DNA from: an archaeon
Lineage (GTDB): Archaea; Asgardarchaeota; Hermodarchaeia; Hermodarchaeales; Hermodarchaeaceae
Length of the DNA: 7,261 bases
Direction of reading: 5' to 3'
NCBI GenBank assembly: GCA_016550485.1
Contig: JABXGV010000208.1
Location: 1 to 7,261, forward strand
Part shown: in pieces, positions 1 through 4,112 of the stretch
How positions within the stretch are numbered: position 1 is the stretch's first letter
Layout of the letters: every line of letters begins with the position of its first letter
The notes under the pieces: model-generated
Seen by the model: only the letters and a program-made list of their open reading frames with translations
What the model was told of the DNA's origin: nothing
The model's database searches: none
Program-made: the position numbers and the translations under genes

Positions 1-105
1 ACCAATCCTAGTTGCGTAGTACTGAACATAAATCTGATGTAGATTCACCCTACACTAAACCTCCAAATCTGCCCTTGCCTTGACATCATTTCAGGTAGGA
101 AAGAG
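1..105. other. Left-edge non-coding stretch
   Basis: No coding region can be supported here. On the plus strand one frame stays open only to a TAG at 40-42, which could be the last 13 codons of a gene outside the window. On the minus strand an ATG at 29-27 opens a frame that runs off the left edge after nine codons. Both are too short to call. Confidence 0.4.
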
Positions 106-115
106 TTAAGTTAAA
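106..115 (+). promoter_or_regulatory. TATA-like box of the acetyltransferase gene
   Basis: The AT-rich run TTAAGTTAAA lies about 45 bases (centre to start codon) before the TTG at 155. An archaeal TATA box sits about 25-27 bases before the transcription start, so the message would begin near 137, just ahead of the ribosome-binding site at 142-147. The assignment rests on composition and spacing only. Confidence 0.45.
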
Positions 116-141
116 CCCTGAGTTGAGAACCCAAGAACTAC

Positions 142-147
142 GAGGTG
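142..147 (+). promoter_or_regulatory. Shine-Dalgarno site deciding a TTG start
   Basis: GAGGTG is complementary to the 16S rRNA 3' end and is separated by seven bases from the TTG at 155. It is the reason for choosing this unusual start codon. The GTG within the site itself is in another frame. Confidence 0.7.
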
Positions 148-154
148 TTCGGTT

Positions 155-697
155 TTGCTGAAAGGGAAACAAGTGACGCTCCGTGGGCTCGAACTCGAAG
201 ACGGCCAGGAAATTCTCAAGCATTTCAACGATATGGAGGTTCGCCACTTCCTCGGAGCGCCAATCCCCATTTCAGAAGTGGAAGAGGAGGAGTTTATACG
301 CAGCACATGGGCTCGAAGGAAGTCGGGGAGGGGCTACGTCTTCGGGATAGAGCTGAATAAAAGCCAGCTCCTCATCGGGTGCTGCGAACTCACCGATATC
401 AGCCCAATCCACCGTGGGGCCGAACTGGGCATCATCATCTTCAACAAGAAGTACTGGAGCCAGGGACTTGGCACCGAAGCGCTTAGCCTACTCCTAGACT
501 ATGGCTTCAACTCCCTGAACTTGCACCGCATCTATCTACGGGTCAACGAGGATAATGCTCGTGCCATCCGCGCCTACCAGAAAGTGGGCTTCCAGCAGGT
601 CGCCCGGTACCGTGAATGCCTGTTCCGAGAAGGCAAGTATATTGACGAGTTGCTCATGGATATCCTTGCCGAAGAGTACAAGTCAAGCCAATCCTGA
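155..697 (+). CDS. GNAT family N-acetyltransferase (RimJ/RimL-like)
   Basis: A 180-residue protein of the GNAT fold, which moves an acetyl group from acetyl-CoA to an amine; it is predicted to be cytosolic. It shows the RimJ/RimL/SpeG-type layout. The opening reads L-K-G-K-x-V-T-L-R-G. The acetyl-CoA pyrophosphate loop is Q103-G-L-G-T-E, after the strand LGIII and the YW pair at 100-101. The second signature is N134-x-x-x-A-I-R-A-Y141-Q-K-V-G-F146. The usual tail of this family (E-x-x-F-R-E-G-K-Y-I-D-E) spans about 154-165. The length is normal and no core motif is missing. The TTG start is fixed by GAGGTG seven bases upstream. The substrate could be a protein N-terminus, a polyamine or a small molecule; the sequence does not decide. 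The next gene converges on it with a 12-base gap, so it is probably transcribed alone. Confidence 0.93.
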   Translation: MLKGKQVTLRGLELEDGQEILKHFNDMEVRHFLGAPIPISEVEEEEFIRSTWARRKSGRGYVFGIELNKSQLLIGCCELTDISPIHRGAELGIIIFNKKYWSQGLGTEALSLLLDYGFNSLNLHRIYLRVNEDNARAIRAYQKVGFQQVARYRECLFREGKYIDELLMDILAEEYKSSQS

Positions 698-709
698 CCC
701 CAGGGACAG

Positions 710-958
710 CTAGTCGAAGACGCGTTCAGGGTACTTCATATCGTGCCACTTCCAGAGCTCAATAAGGCACTTTGTAGCCATTCGGGCCCGCTTGTGACGT
801 ATCACTCGTAGACCATAGGCGGGTGTCACGTAGGCCTTCCCTTTTATCCGCTCAAGCTTCTCCAGCTCTTCAAAAAGCTTGCCAAAGATTTCAAGGTGAA
901 TGGTGCATTCTTCTTGACCTGAATGAAACCCAAATCTAAACCAATGCTTGTTCCTCAA
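710..958 (-). CDS. Small hypothetical protein or gene remnant
   Basis: An open frame of 82 codons whose synonymous codon choice and Lys/Glu/Leu content look coding, although I recognise no family. Residues 20-40 form a likely amphipathic helix rich in Glu, Leu and Lys. The C-terminal half is basic (two adjacent segments with R-x-I-R-H-K-R-A-R) and ends with a Trp-rich stretch, L-W-K-W-H-D. The only start in frame is TTG at 958, with no ribosome-binding site, because a stop lies at 989-991. Its first 12 codons overlap the start of the opposite gene at 923. A gene that lost its N-terminal part is therefore as likely as an intact small gene. No function is proposed. Confidence 0.45.
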   Translation of the reverse strand: MRNKHWFRFGFHSGQEECTIHLEIFGKLFEELEKLERIKGKAYVTPAYGLRVIRHKRARMATKCLIELWKWHDMKYPERVFD

Positions 959-1204
959 GTAAATGTGAGTGGACCCACAACAATGCAGTTAGAACCTGAA
1001 GATTTCATCGACATTGTTGCAGAGGAGAACCTGAAGGTCATTTACAAATTCTTTCAGAAGCCATCCTTCATAAGGAAGAATCCTGTACACGTTTATGTAG
1101 CCCCTGGATCACCGATTACATATTACACAATTAGTAGAGAGGAGCTCACAGGGCTCAATATAGATTTTATTACTAAAAGATTGTATATTCCAATAATTGT
1201 CTAG
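923..1204 (+). CDS. Small hypothetical protein, unknown function
   Basis: A 93-residue protein, not recognised. After a Pro/Lys-rich start it has a predicted helix around the motif P-E-D-F-I-D-I-V (residues 25-32) continuing to about 45. Strand-rich sequence follows (H-V-Y-V-A-P-G-S-P-I-T-Y-Y-T-I), and the tail is hydrophobic (R-L-Y-I-P-I-I-V). There is no membrane segment or signal peptide. Codon use is more AT-rich at third positions than in the acetyltransferase. None of the three ATG candidates (923, 944, 983) has a good ribosome-binding site. Starting at 983 would remove the overlap with the minus-strand gene and still keep the conserved-looking part. The stop is followed by only 35 bases before the next, convergent gene. 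Confidence 0.55.
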   Translation: MKPKSKPMLVPQVNVSGPTTMQLEPEDFIDIVAEENLKVIYKFFQKPSFIRKNPVHVYVAPGSPITYYTISREELTGLNIDFITKRLYIPIIV

Positions 1205-1239
1205 GCTAGAAAACTATAGTGAGCACTTCTCGAGTTGGT

Positions 1240-1482
1240 TTATTCGAAGCTGGGAATTTTCCCTGTAAGATATTTGTAGGCGAAGCGTTTGAGGACCGCC
1301 TCACTCTCTTCGGTAAAGCCGGTCCGCCAGTGGCGACGATAGAGAAACTCGAGAAGAGGTAGAAGCTGCTGGACGCGTTCGGTGCGTGAGGGTTGGGTAG
1401 GGGTTTGGTGAGGATGGAGCCGTTCCAGAACTTCGCTCAAAATTCTACAAAACTCCGGTGCAGGAACCACAGGTCGCGTCAC
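1240..1482 (-). CDS. Small helical hypothetical protein
   Basis: An 80-residue protein with a GTG start at 1482. That start is chosen because GAGGTG (1490-1495 on the minus strand) precedes it by seven bases, the same site and spacing as in the acetyltransferase gene. The frame stays open upstream to 1632, but the extra residues read like translated non-coding DNA and run past the ribosome-binding site. The protein appears to be two or three helices: residues 9-23 (E-F-C-R-I-L-S-E-V-L-E-R-L), a Pro/Thr/Gln loop at about 24-32, then 35-52 rich in Leu and Arg, and 57-72. It has no cysteine cluster and no membrane segment. I recognise no family. It is divergent from the coiled-coil gene to its right. 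Confidence 0.6.
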   Translation of the reverse strand: MTRPVVPAPEFCRILSEVLERLHPHQTPTQPSRTERVQQLLPLLEFLYRRHWRTGFTEESEAVLKRFAYKYLTGKIPSFE

Positions 1483-1489
1483 AGCAGCC

Positions 1490-1495
1490 CACCTC
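1490..1495 (-). promoter_or_regulatory. Shine-Dalgarno site deciding a GTG start
   Basis: On the minus strand GAGGTG stands seven bases before the GTG at 1482. It argues that translation starts there rather than at codons further upstream in the same open frame. Confidence 0.65.
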
Positions 1496-1664
1496 ACTCG
1501 TAGCGAACAGTAGCATACAGGTTGTAGAAAAAGGAGGGGAGACCACCGTATAAGTGAATGACACGAAGGTAAGTGGAATAGGGCGACAGGAAGGTCTGGA
1601 CCCGTGTAAAAAGATATATGAAGCCCAAACACGCAAGAGAAAGCGTCCGGGACGGGATCATTGT
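1496..1664. promoter_or_regulatory. Divergent intergenic region
   Basis: This stretch separates the minus gene at 1240-1482 from the plus coiled-coil gene. On the minus strand a pyrimidine-rich run at about 1525-1532 lies about 46 bases before the GTG at 1482, matching the promoter spacing of other genes here, though it is a weak TATA match. For the plus gene an AT-rich stretch around 1611-1618 lies about 50 bases before the ATG at 1665. GGAGGGG at 1533-1539 resembles a ribosome-binding site, but the nearest in-frame start, GTG 1554, is 14 bases away. Confidence 0.35.
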
Positions 1665-2006
1665 ATGACTGGGCAGACTCGGGACAATCCCCCCACCAAG
1701 CTCAAGGCAGTAAGTAGACGCCTCGAAGAACTAGACGCTATACTGGTTACGCTCTACAGCCTTATCGAGAAATCCGCTACGCCACTACCCGTTATCCAGA
1801 AGCTGATTGAAGAACGTGAAGATCTGCTCATGCGGGGAACCATCGCTACCAAGTTGCTCACGGCGCTCAAAGCCCAACGGAGAAAGAACAACATCAGCCC
1901 AGACTTCTACGAGCGCAAGCAGCGCCATCTAATGGAGGAGCTCCGCCAAGTGGATGAGGCACTCACCAGCCAAAGCAGCGAGGTATCACAACTCCTCCAA
2001 CAATAA
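1665..2006 (+). CDS. Small coiled-coil protein, unknown function
   Basis: A 113-residue soluble protein that is almost entirely helical. Residues 12-36 form one Leu/Glu/Arg helix. Residues 41-72 form a second, with I-Q-K-L-I-E-E-R-E-D-L-L at its centre. The segment I-S-P-D-F-Y-E-R-K-Q (about 78-87) followed by H-L-M-E-E-L-R-Q-V-D-E-A-L resembles the short 'I-S-x-x-x-Y-x-x-x' helical elements at the ends of many small archaeal and SHOCT-like proteins; that likeness is my inference. The tail is Ser/Gln-rich. A GTG at 1554 would add 37 residues. That extension rarely uses C-ending codons, while the body favours them, and it has odd Cys/His/Arg content, so ATG 1665 is preferred, with a weak GGGA seven bases upstream. 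No function is proposed. Confidence 0.65.
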   Translation: MTGQTRDNPPTKLKAVSRRLEELDAILVTLYSLIEKSATPLPVIQKLIEEREDLLMRGTIATKLLTALKAQRRKNNISPDFYERKQRHLMEELRQVDEALTSQSSEVSQLLQQ

Positions 2007-2083
2007 AAGCACGGAATCCCCCGCCCTGCCGTAAACAGAGTCTTTTTCAGCAGTTCCCGCAGGAAATACGGAAAGAATCAATT
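2007..2083. other. Intergenic gap with a T-run
   Basis: A T-run (2042-2046) follows the coiled-coil gene by about 36 bases. It could serve as an archaeal oligo-T terminator. It also lies about 40 bases before the TTG at 2084, where a promoter element would be expected. The sequence does not decide between the two. GGAAAG at 2070-2075 is a weak ribosome-binding site candidate for the next gene. Confidence 0.3.
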
Positions 2084-2554
2084 TTGGTGAAAGCCTTGGC
2101 TGACTGCATGTCCGGTGTCTACTTCATTGCGGGCATCCTGCTCTGGATCCCCCTCACAGCCATATTCTTCTGCGCAAACATCGGCTTCCTCCTGTACCTG
2201 GGCATCTCCCTCGGAACCGTGAATCCTCCCCTACAGGACCCCGTCCTCCTCTTCGCGTTACCCGCCGCTGCATCAGGGGCCAGCCTGACCCTCGCTGCCT
2301 TCATGGAAGAAGAACTGCTCTTCCGCCTGGATATACTGAAACGCTCCAAGGCGAGTGAACTCCGGGAGAAGCACCTCCGCCGAATCGGCTTCGTCTTATC
2401 CCTCCTCTTCTTCTTCGTCTGGGCCTGCATTACGCTGCTGCTCTACAACTTCCTAATGGCACTCTTCCCTTTCTATGTAGTCGCCTTAGAAGTTCTAGTC
2501 CTTGTAGCCCTAACAGCACCGATACTGTACTTGAAACCTTGGGAACCCCGGTGA
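2084..2554 (+). CDS. Four-helix membrane protein, unknown function
   Basis: A 156-residue integral membrane protein. Hydrophobic spans are visible at about residues 11-42, 52-74, 101-122 and 128-150. Between spans 2 and 3 is a strongly charged loop (75-100) with an E-E-E cluster and several Lys/Arg, which probably faces the cytoplasm. There is no cysteine motif or known domain. The start is uncertain: TTG 2084, GTG 2087 and ATG 2108 are all in frame, and only a weak GGAAAG lies eight bases before 2084. It lacks the YPxxDPLS motif shared by the two minus-strand membrane proteins to its right, so I do not treat it as a member of that pair. Its stop codon lies inside a hairpin, and the next gene converges on it. 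Confidence 0.75.
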   Translation: MVKALADCMSGVYFIAGILLWIPLTAIFFCANIGFLLYLGISLGTVNPPLQDPVLLFALPAAASGASLTLAAFMEEELLFRLDILKRSKASELREKHLRRIGFVLSLLFFFVWACITLLLYNFLMALFPFYVVALEVLVLVALTAPILYLKPWEPR

Positions 2555-2575
2555 TGAATCACCCAGTAGGTTCCC
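2541..2575. terminator. Nested hairpin between convergent genes
   Basis: The outer arms GGGAACC (2541-2547) and GGTTCCC (2569-2575) are perfect reverse complements. Inside them GGTGA (2550-2554) pairs with TCACC (2559-2563) around the tetraloop TGAA. The structure covers the stop codon of the plus-strand membrane gene and ends five bases before the stop of the minus-strand gene. It can form in either transcript. A role as a two-way terminator or 3'-end stabiliser is inferred from position. No clear T-run follows it, so it is not a bacterial-type intrinsic terminator. Confidence 0.5.
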
Positions 2576-2580
2576 GTCGA

Positions 2581-3033
2581 TTAGTATCGGGGTCTAGCCT
2601 TATAGATAATCCCAGCGAGCACAGAGAGCACAGCAGCAACATGCCAAATATTCCACGAGAGTGGATCCGGTAGAGGATAATAATACCCACTAGGGTAAAA
2701 CGAAGACTCGAATCTAAGAAACGCGGGAGCGAAATAGGCTAACCCCAATATGACTCCAGCGCAAACAAGACCCATAAGACGTGGACTAAACCAGTAATAA
2801 AGTGGACTAACATGCGTATAAGCGTCTCTGCGCAGCGGTGAGGCAACATCTACAGGCACCTTGTCTTCTTTGTATGCAGCACGAATTGTAAGGACAAGAA
2901 CCAACCCTCCAACCAAAACGATTAGAAAGTGGATTATGCAGTTGTATCCAGTGGCAATGGCGATAAATGGTGTAACAATCACCAAGACCAACACGACAAG
3001 GAATAGAAACATCGCAATCCGAGAGCGCTTCAC
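2581..3033 (-). CDS. Four-helix membrane protein with YPxxDPLS motif
   Basis: A 150-residue membrane protein with spans at about residues 6-28, 31-50, 84-106 and 128-145. A charged loop (51-72) lies between spans 2 and 3, and a Tyr/Pro-rich loop before span 4 holds Y119-P-x-x-D123-P-L-S. The GTG start at 3033 is chosen because GGAGGT ends eight bases upstream; three TTG codons directly before it (3042, 3039, 3036) are in frame but overlap or crowd that site. The protein aligns with the membrane half of the next minus-strand gene: the first 26 residues match without gaps (seven identical by eye), and YPxxDPLS falls at nearly the same residue number. I infer a diverged tandem duplication. It has no zinc-binding tail. 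A TATA-like box at 3075-3082 suggests its own promoter. Function unknown. Confidence 0.8.
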   Translation of the reverse strand: MKRSRIAMFLFLVVLVLVIVTPFIAIATGYNCIIHFLIVLVGGLVLVLTIRAAYKEDKVPVDVASPLRRDAYTHVSPLYYWFSPRLMGLVCAGVILGLAYFAPAFLRFESSFYPSGYYYPLPDPLSWNIWHVAAVLSVLAGIIYKARPRY

Positions 3034-3041
3034 CAACAACA

Positions 3042-3047
3042 ACCTCC
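3042..3047 (-). promoter_or_regulatory. Shine-Dalgarno site selecting GTG 3033
   Basis: Minus-strand GGAGGT lies eight bases before the GTG at 3033. The TTG at 3042 would overlap it, which argues against that longer start. Confidence 0.65.
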
Positions 3048-3074
3048 AATGCGCTCCTCCTCAGGAAAATACAC

Positions 3075-3082
3075 TAATAAAG
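3075..3082 (-). promoter_or_regulatory. TATA-like box of the 2581-3033 gene
   Basis: On the minus strand CTTTATTA lies with its centre about 45 bases before the GTG at 3033. A transcription start near 3051 would leave an 18-base leader holding the ribosome-binding site. This is the same geometry as at the acetyltransferase gene. Confidence 0.5.
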
Positions 3083-3130
3083 TTTGTGAGGCGCCCTCCG
3101 TCGCTAAGGGGCATGCTAGAGGCTTGTCTT

Positions 3131-3958
3131 CTAGGTTGTTGGGACTAACTCGGTAGGACGGAGAGATTGCCCACAGTTCGGGCAGGCAGTCTGCACCCTC
3201 ACGTACTCCAGCATGTGCGCACGGTGTCCCTGAGCACGGCAGCTGGGACAGAACACCACTCTATCCCTTGACCGGATCTCACCCGAACACACCACGCAAT
3301 GCTGCGCTGTCTCGATAAGCTCAGTTTCTAGGGGAGCAGCCTTGATTGATTTTCCACAGTTCCAGCATGTCTTCGCTGTGGGATTATTCTCGCTGCCACA
3401 GGTGGCACACACCGCCACGGTCACTTGCCGTTGGGAGGGCACCCATCGATGAGCGGGTTTGCGAATGGGTTTACGGGTTGGCTTCGGACGCGGCTTTGTC
3501 ACTCTCTGCTGTCGCCTTATATTAGGAGGATACATGATGATAGCAATAGAGATGAGCGACATGGCTATCAATAAGATAACTGTTGAAAGGGGGTCTAGAA
3601 AAGGGTACCAAGGTGGTAGCACGATAGACCAAACCCCAGGTGTTAGCCCGCTAAACAAAACCTCACCAAGGTAAAAGAGTGGAGAAAATATGAAAGAACA
3701 CAGGATACACGCAATTGATAATCCCCCAGTCCAAAGAACCTCCACTCTAGCCTCGTTTAAATACACCTGTACTGCTGAAGGCACAAGGAAGACTAAACTA
3801 AACATCGCGATGAAGTATGTACTACTCATCGCGATGAAGTATGTACCGCTAAGTATGGTAAACTCAGGCTGAAGAAATACTATACTGAAGAATGGGAGGA
3901 TGACTAGGATTAGAGAGAAGATTAGTAGCAGGCAGGAAATCGCTCTGTTATATCTCAC
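3131..3958 (-). CDS. Membrane protein with zinc ribbon and RING-like tail
   Basis: A 275-residue protein with two halves. Residues 1-147 are membrane-embedded, with four spans at about 5-29, 37-66, 76-99 and 124-143. Residues 148-177 are a basic linker with four tandem KPxx units (155-170). The rest is soluble and cysteine-rich: a zinc ribbon C184-x2-C187...C198-x2-C201, then C221-x2-C224-x12-C237-x2-C240-x4-H245-x2-H248-x10-C259-x2-C262. The latter has the ligand order of a cross-braced RING-type domain, a fold known in ubiquitin E3 ligases and in small archaeal RING proteins; ligase activity here is inference. The membrane half is paralogous to the 2581-3033 protein (YPxxDPLS at 118-125). 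GTG 3958 is chosen because GGTGG lies six bases upstream and because it aligns with the paralogue's start; GTG 3976 would add six residues. Span 2 holds an eight-residue tandem duplication. It is divergent from the mannosidase gene. Confidence 0.85.
   Translation of the reverse strand: MRYNRAISCLLLIFSLILVILPFFSIVFLQPEFTILSGTYFIAMSSTYFIAMFSLVFLVPSAVQVYLNEARVEVLWTGGLSIACILCSFIFSPLFYLGEVLFSGLTPGVWSIVLPPWYPFLDPLSTVILLIAMSLISIAIIMYPPNIRRQQRVTKPRPKPTRKPIRKPAHRWVPSQRQVTVAVCATCGSENNPTAKTCWNCGKSIKAAPLETELIETAQHCVVCSGEIRSRDRVVFCPSCRAQGHRAHMLEYVRVQTACPNCGQSLRPTELVPTT
3449..3496 (-). repeat. Four degenerate 12-base repeats encoding KPxx
   Basis: Residues 155-170 of the RING-like membrane protein read KPRP, KPTR, KPIR, KPAH. 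The Lys and Pro codons vary (AAG/AAA, CCG/CCA/CCC), so the peptide pattern is kept while the DNA has drifted. It forms a basic, extended linker between the last membrane span and the zinc domains. Confidence 0.7.
3803..3850 (-). repeat. 24-base tandem duplication in a membrane span
   Basis: Two adjacent 24-base units (3803-3826 and 3827-3850) match at 22 positions; the first 19 bases on the plus strand are identical. On the coding (minus) strand they encode SGTYFIAM followed by SSTYFIAM in span 2 of the RING-like membrane protein. The reading frame is kept. The paralogue at 2581-3033 has no counterpart to the extra eight residues. Confidence 0.9.
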
Positions 3959-3964
3959 AATCAG

Positions 3965-3969
3965 CCACC
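3965..3969 (-). promoter_or_regulatory. Ribosome-binding site candidate for GTG 3958
   Basis: Minus-strand GGTGG lies six bases before GTG 3958. It is an imperfect match to the anti-Shine-Dalgarno sequence, but it coincides with the start predicted from the paralogue alignment. Confidence 0.4.
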
Positions 3970-4112
3970 AAATCACAATTCCACTTTTGCTTGTGTAAAC
4001 CTAGTCAAACTCCCATTCAAGTAAAAACCAGAACTTAATTTAAACATTTGGAAACAGCTCGCCATGTTGCTAGTTTAGTGAAAAAGCTTTAGGAAGAAAG
4101 ACCTAGGAATTG
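3970..4112. promoter_or_regulatory. Divergent control region, RING-like gene and mannosidase
   Basis: This region serves both the minus gene starting at 3958 and the mannosidase at 4113. For the minus gene, GTTTACA at about 3993-4000 lies close to 40 bases before the start. For the plus gene, TTAATTTAAA (4035-4044) is the best TATA-like box and resembles the TTAAGTTAAA at 106-115. It would give a leader of roughly 45 bases. A second, weaker AT-rich stretch at 4073-4085 would leave almost no leader. TTTAAA is self-complementary, so the box could in principle be read in both directions. No clear operator is visible. Confidence 0.45.
4035..4044 (+). promoter_or_regulatory. TATA-like box upstream of the mannosidase gene
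   Basis: TTAATTTAAA is the most AT-rich run in the region between the divergent genes. It lies 69 bases before ATG 4113, further away than the boxes of the acetyltransferase and 2581-3033 genes. Confidence 0.45.

Noticed and set aside
1..29. Minus-strand ATG at 29 opening a frame off the left edge.
   Set aside because: It gives only nine codons and has no well-spaced ribosome-binding site.
1212..1219. Perfect palindrome ACTATAGT in the gap after the 923-1204 gene.
   Set aside because: An 8-base palindrome is expected by chance in 7 kb and has no partner copy or context.
1483..1632. Upstream extension of the minus-strand gene at 1240-1482 to a start near 1632.
   Set aside because: The added residues are Cys/His/Pro-rich with no coherent structure, they overlap the plus-strand frame, and a GAGGTG site seven bases before GTG 1482 marks a better start.
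1554..1664. GTG 1554 as start of the coiled-coil gene, behind the strong GGAGGGG at 1533-1539.
   Set aside because: The 14-base spacing is too long and codon use in the extension differs from the gene body. It is kept only as an alternative.
2119..2430. Long minus-strand frame opposite the membrane gene at 2084-2554.
   Set aside because: It is an antisense shadow rich in Arg, Ser and Lys, while the plus frame gives clear membrane helices.
2861..3148. Plus-strand frame opposite the start of the 2581-3033 gene.
   Set aside because: It is Thr/Asn/Arg-rich antisense translation, and the minus frame has a ribosome-binding site, a promoter and membrane spans.
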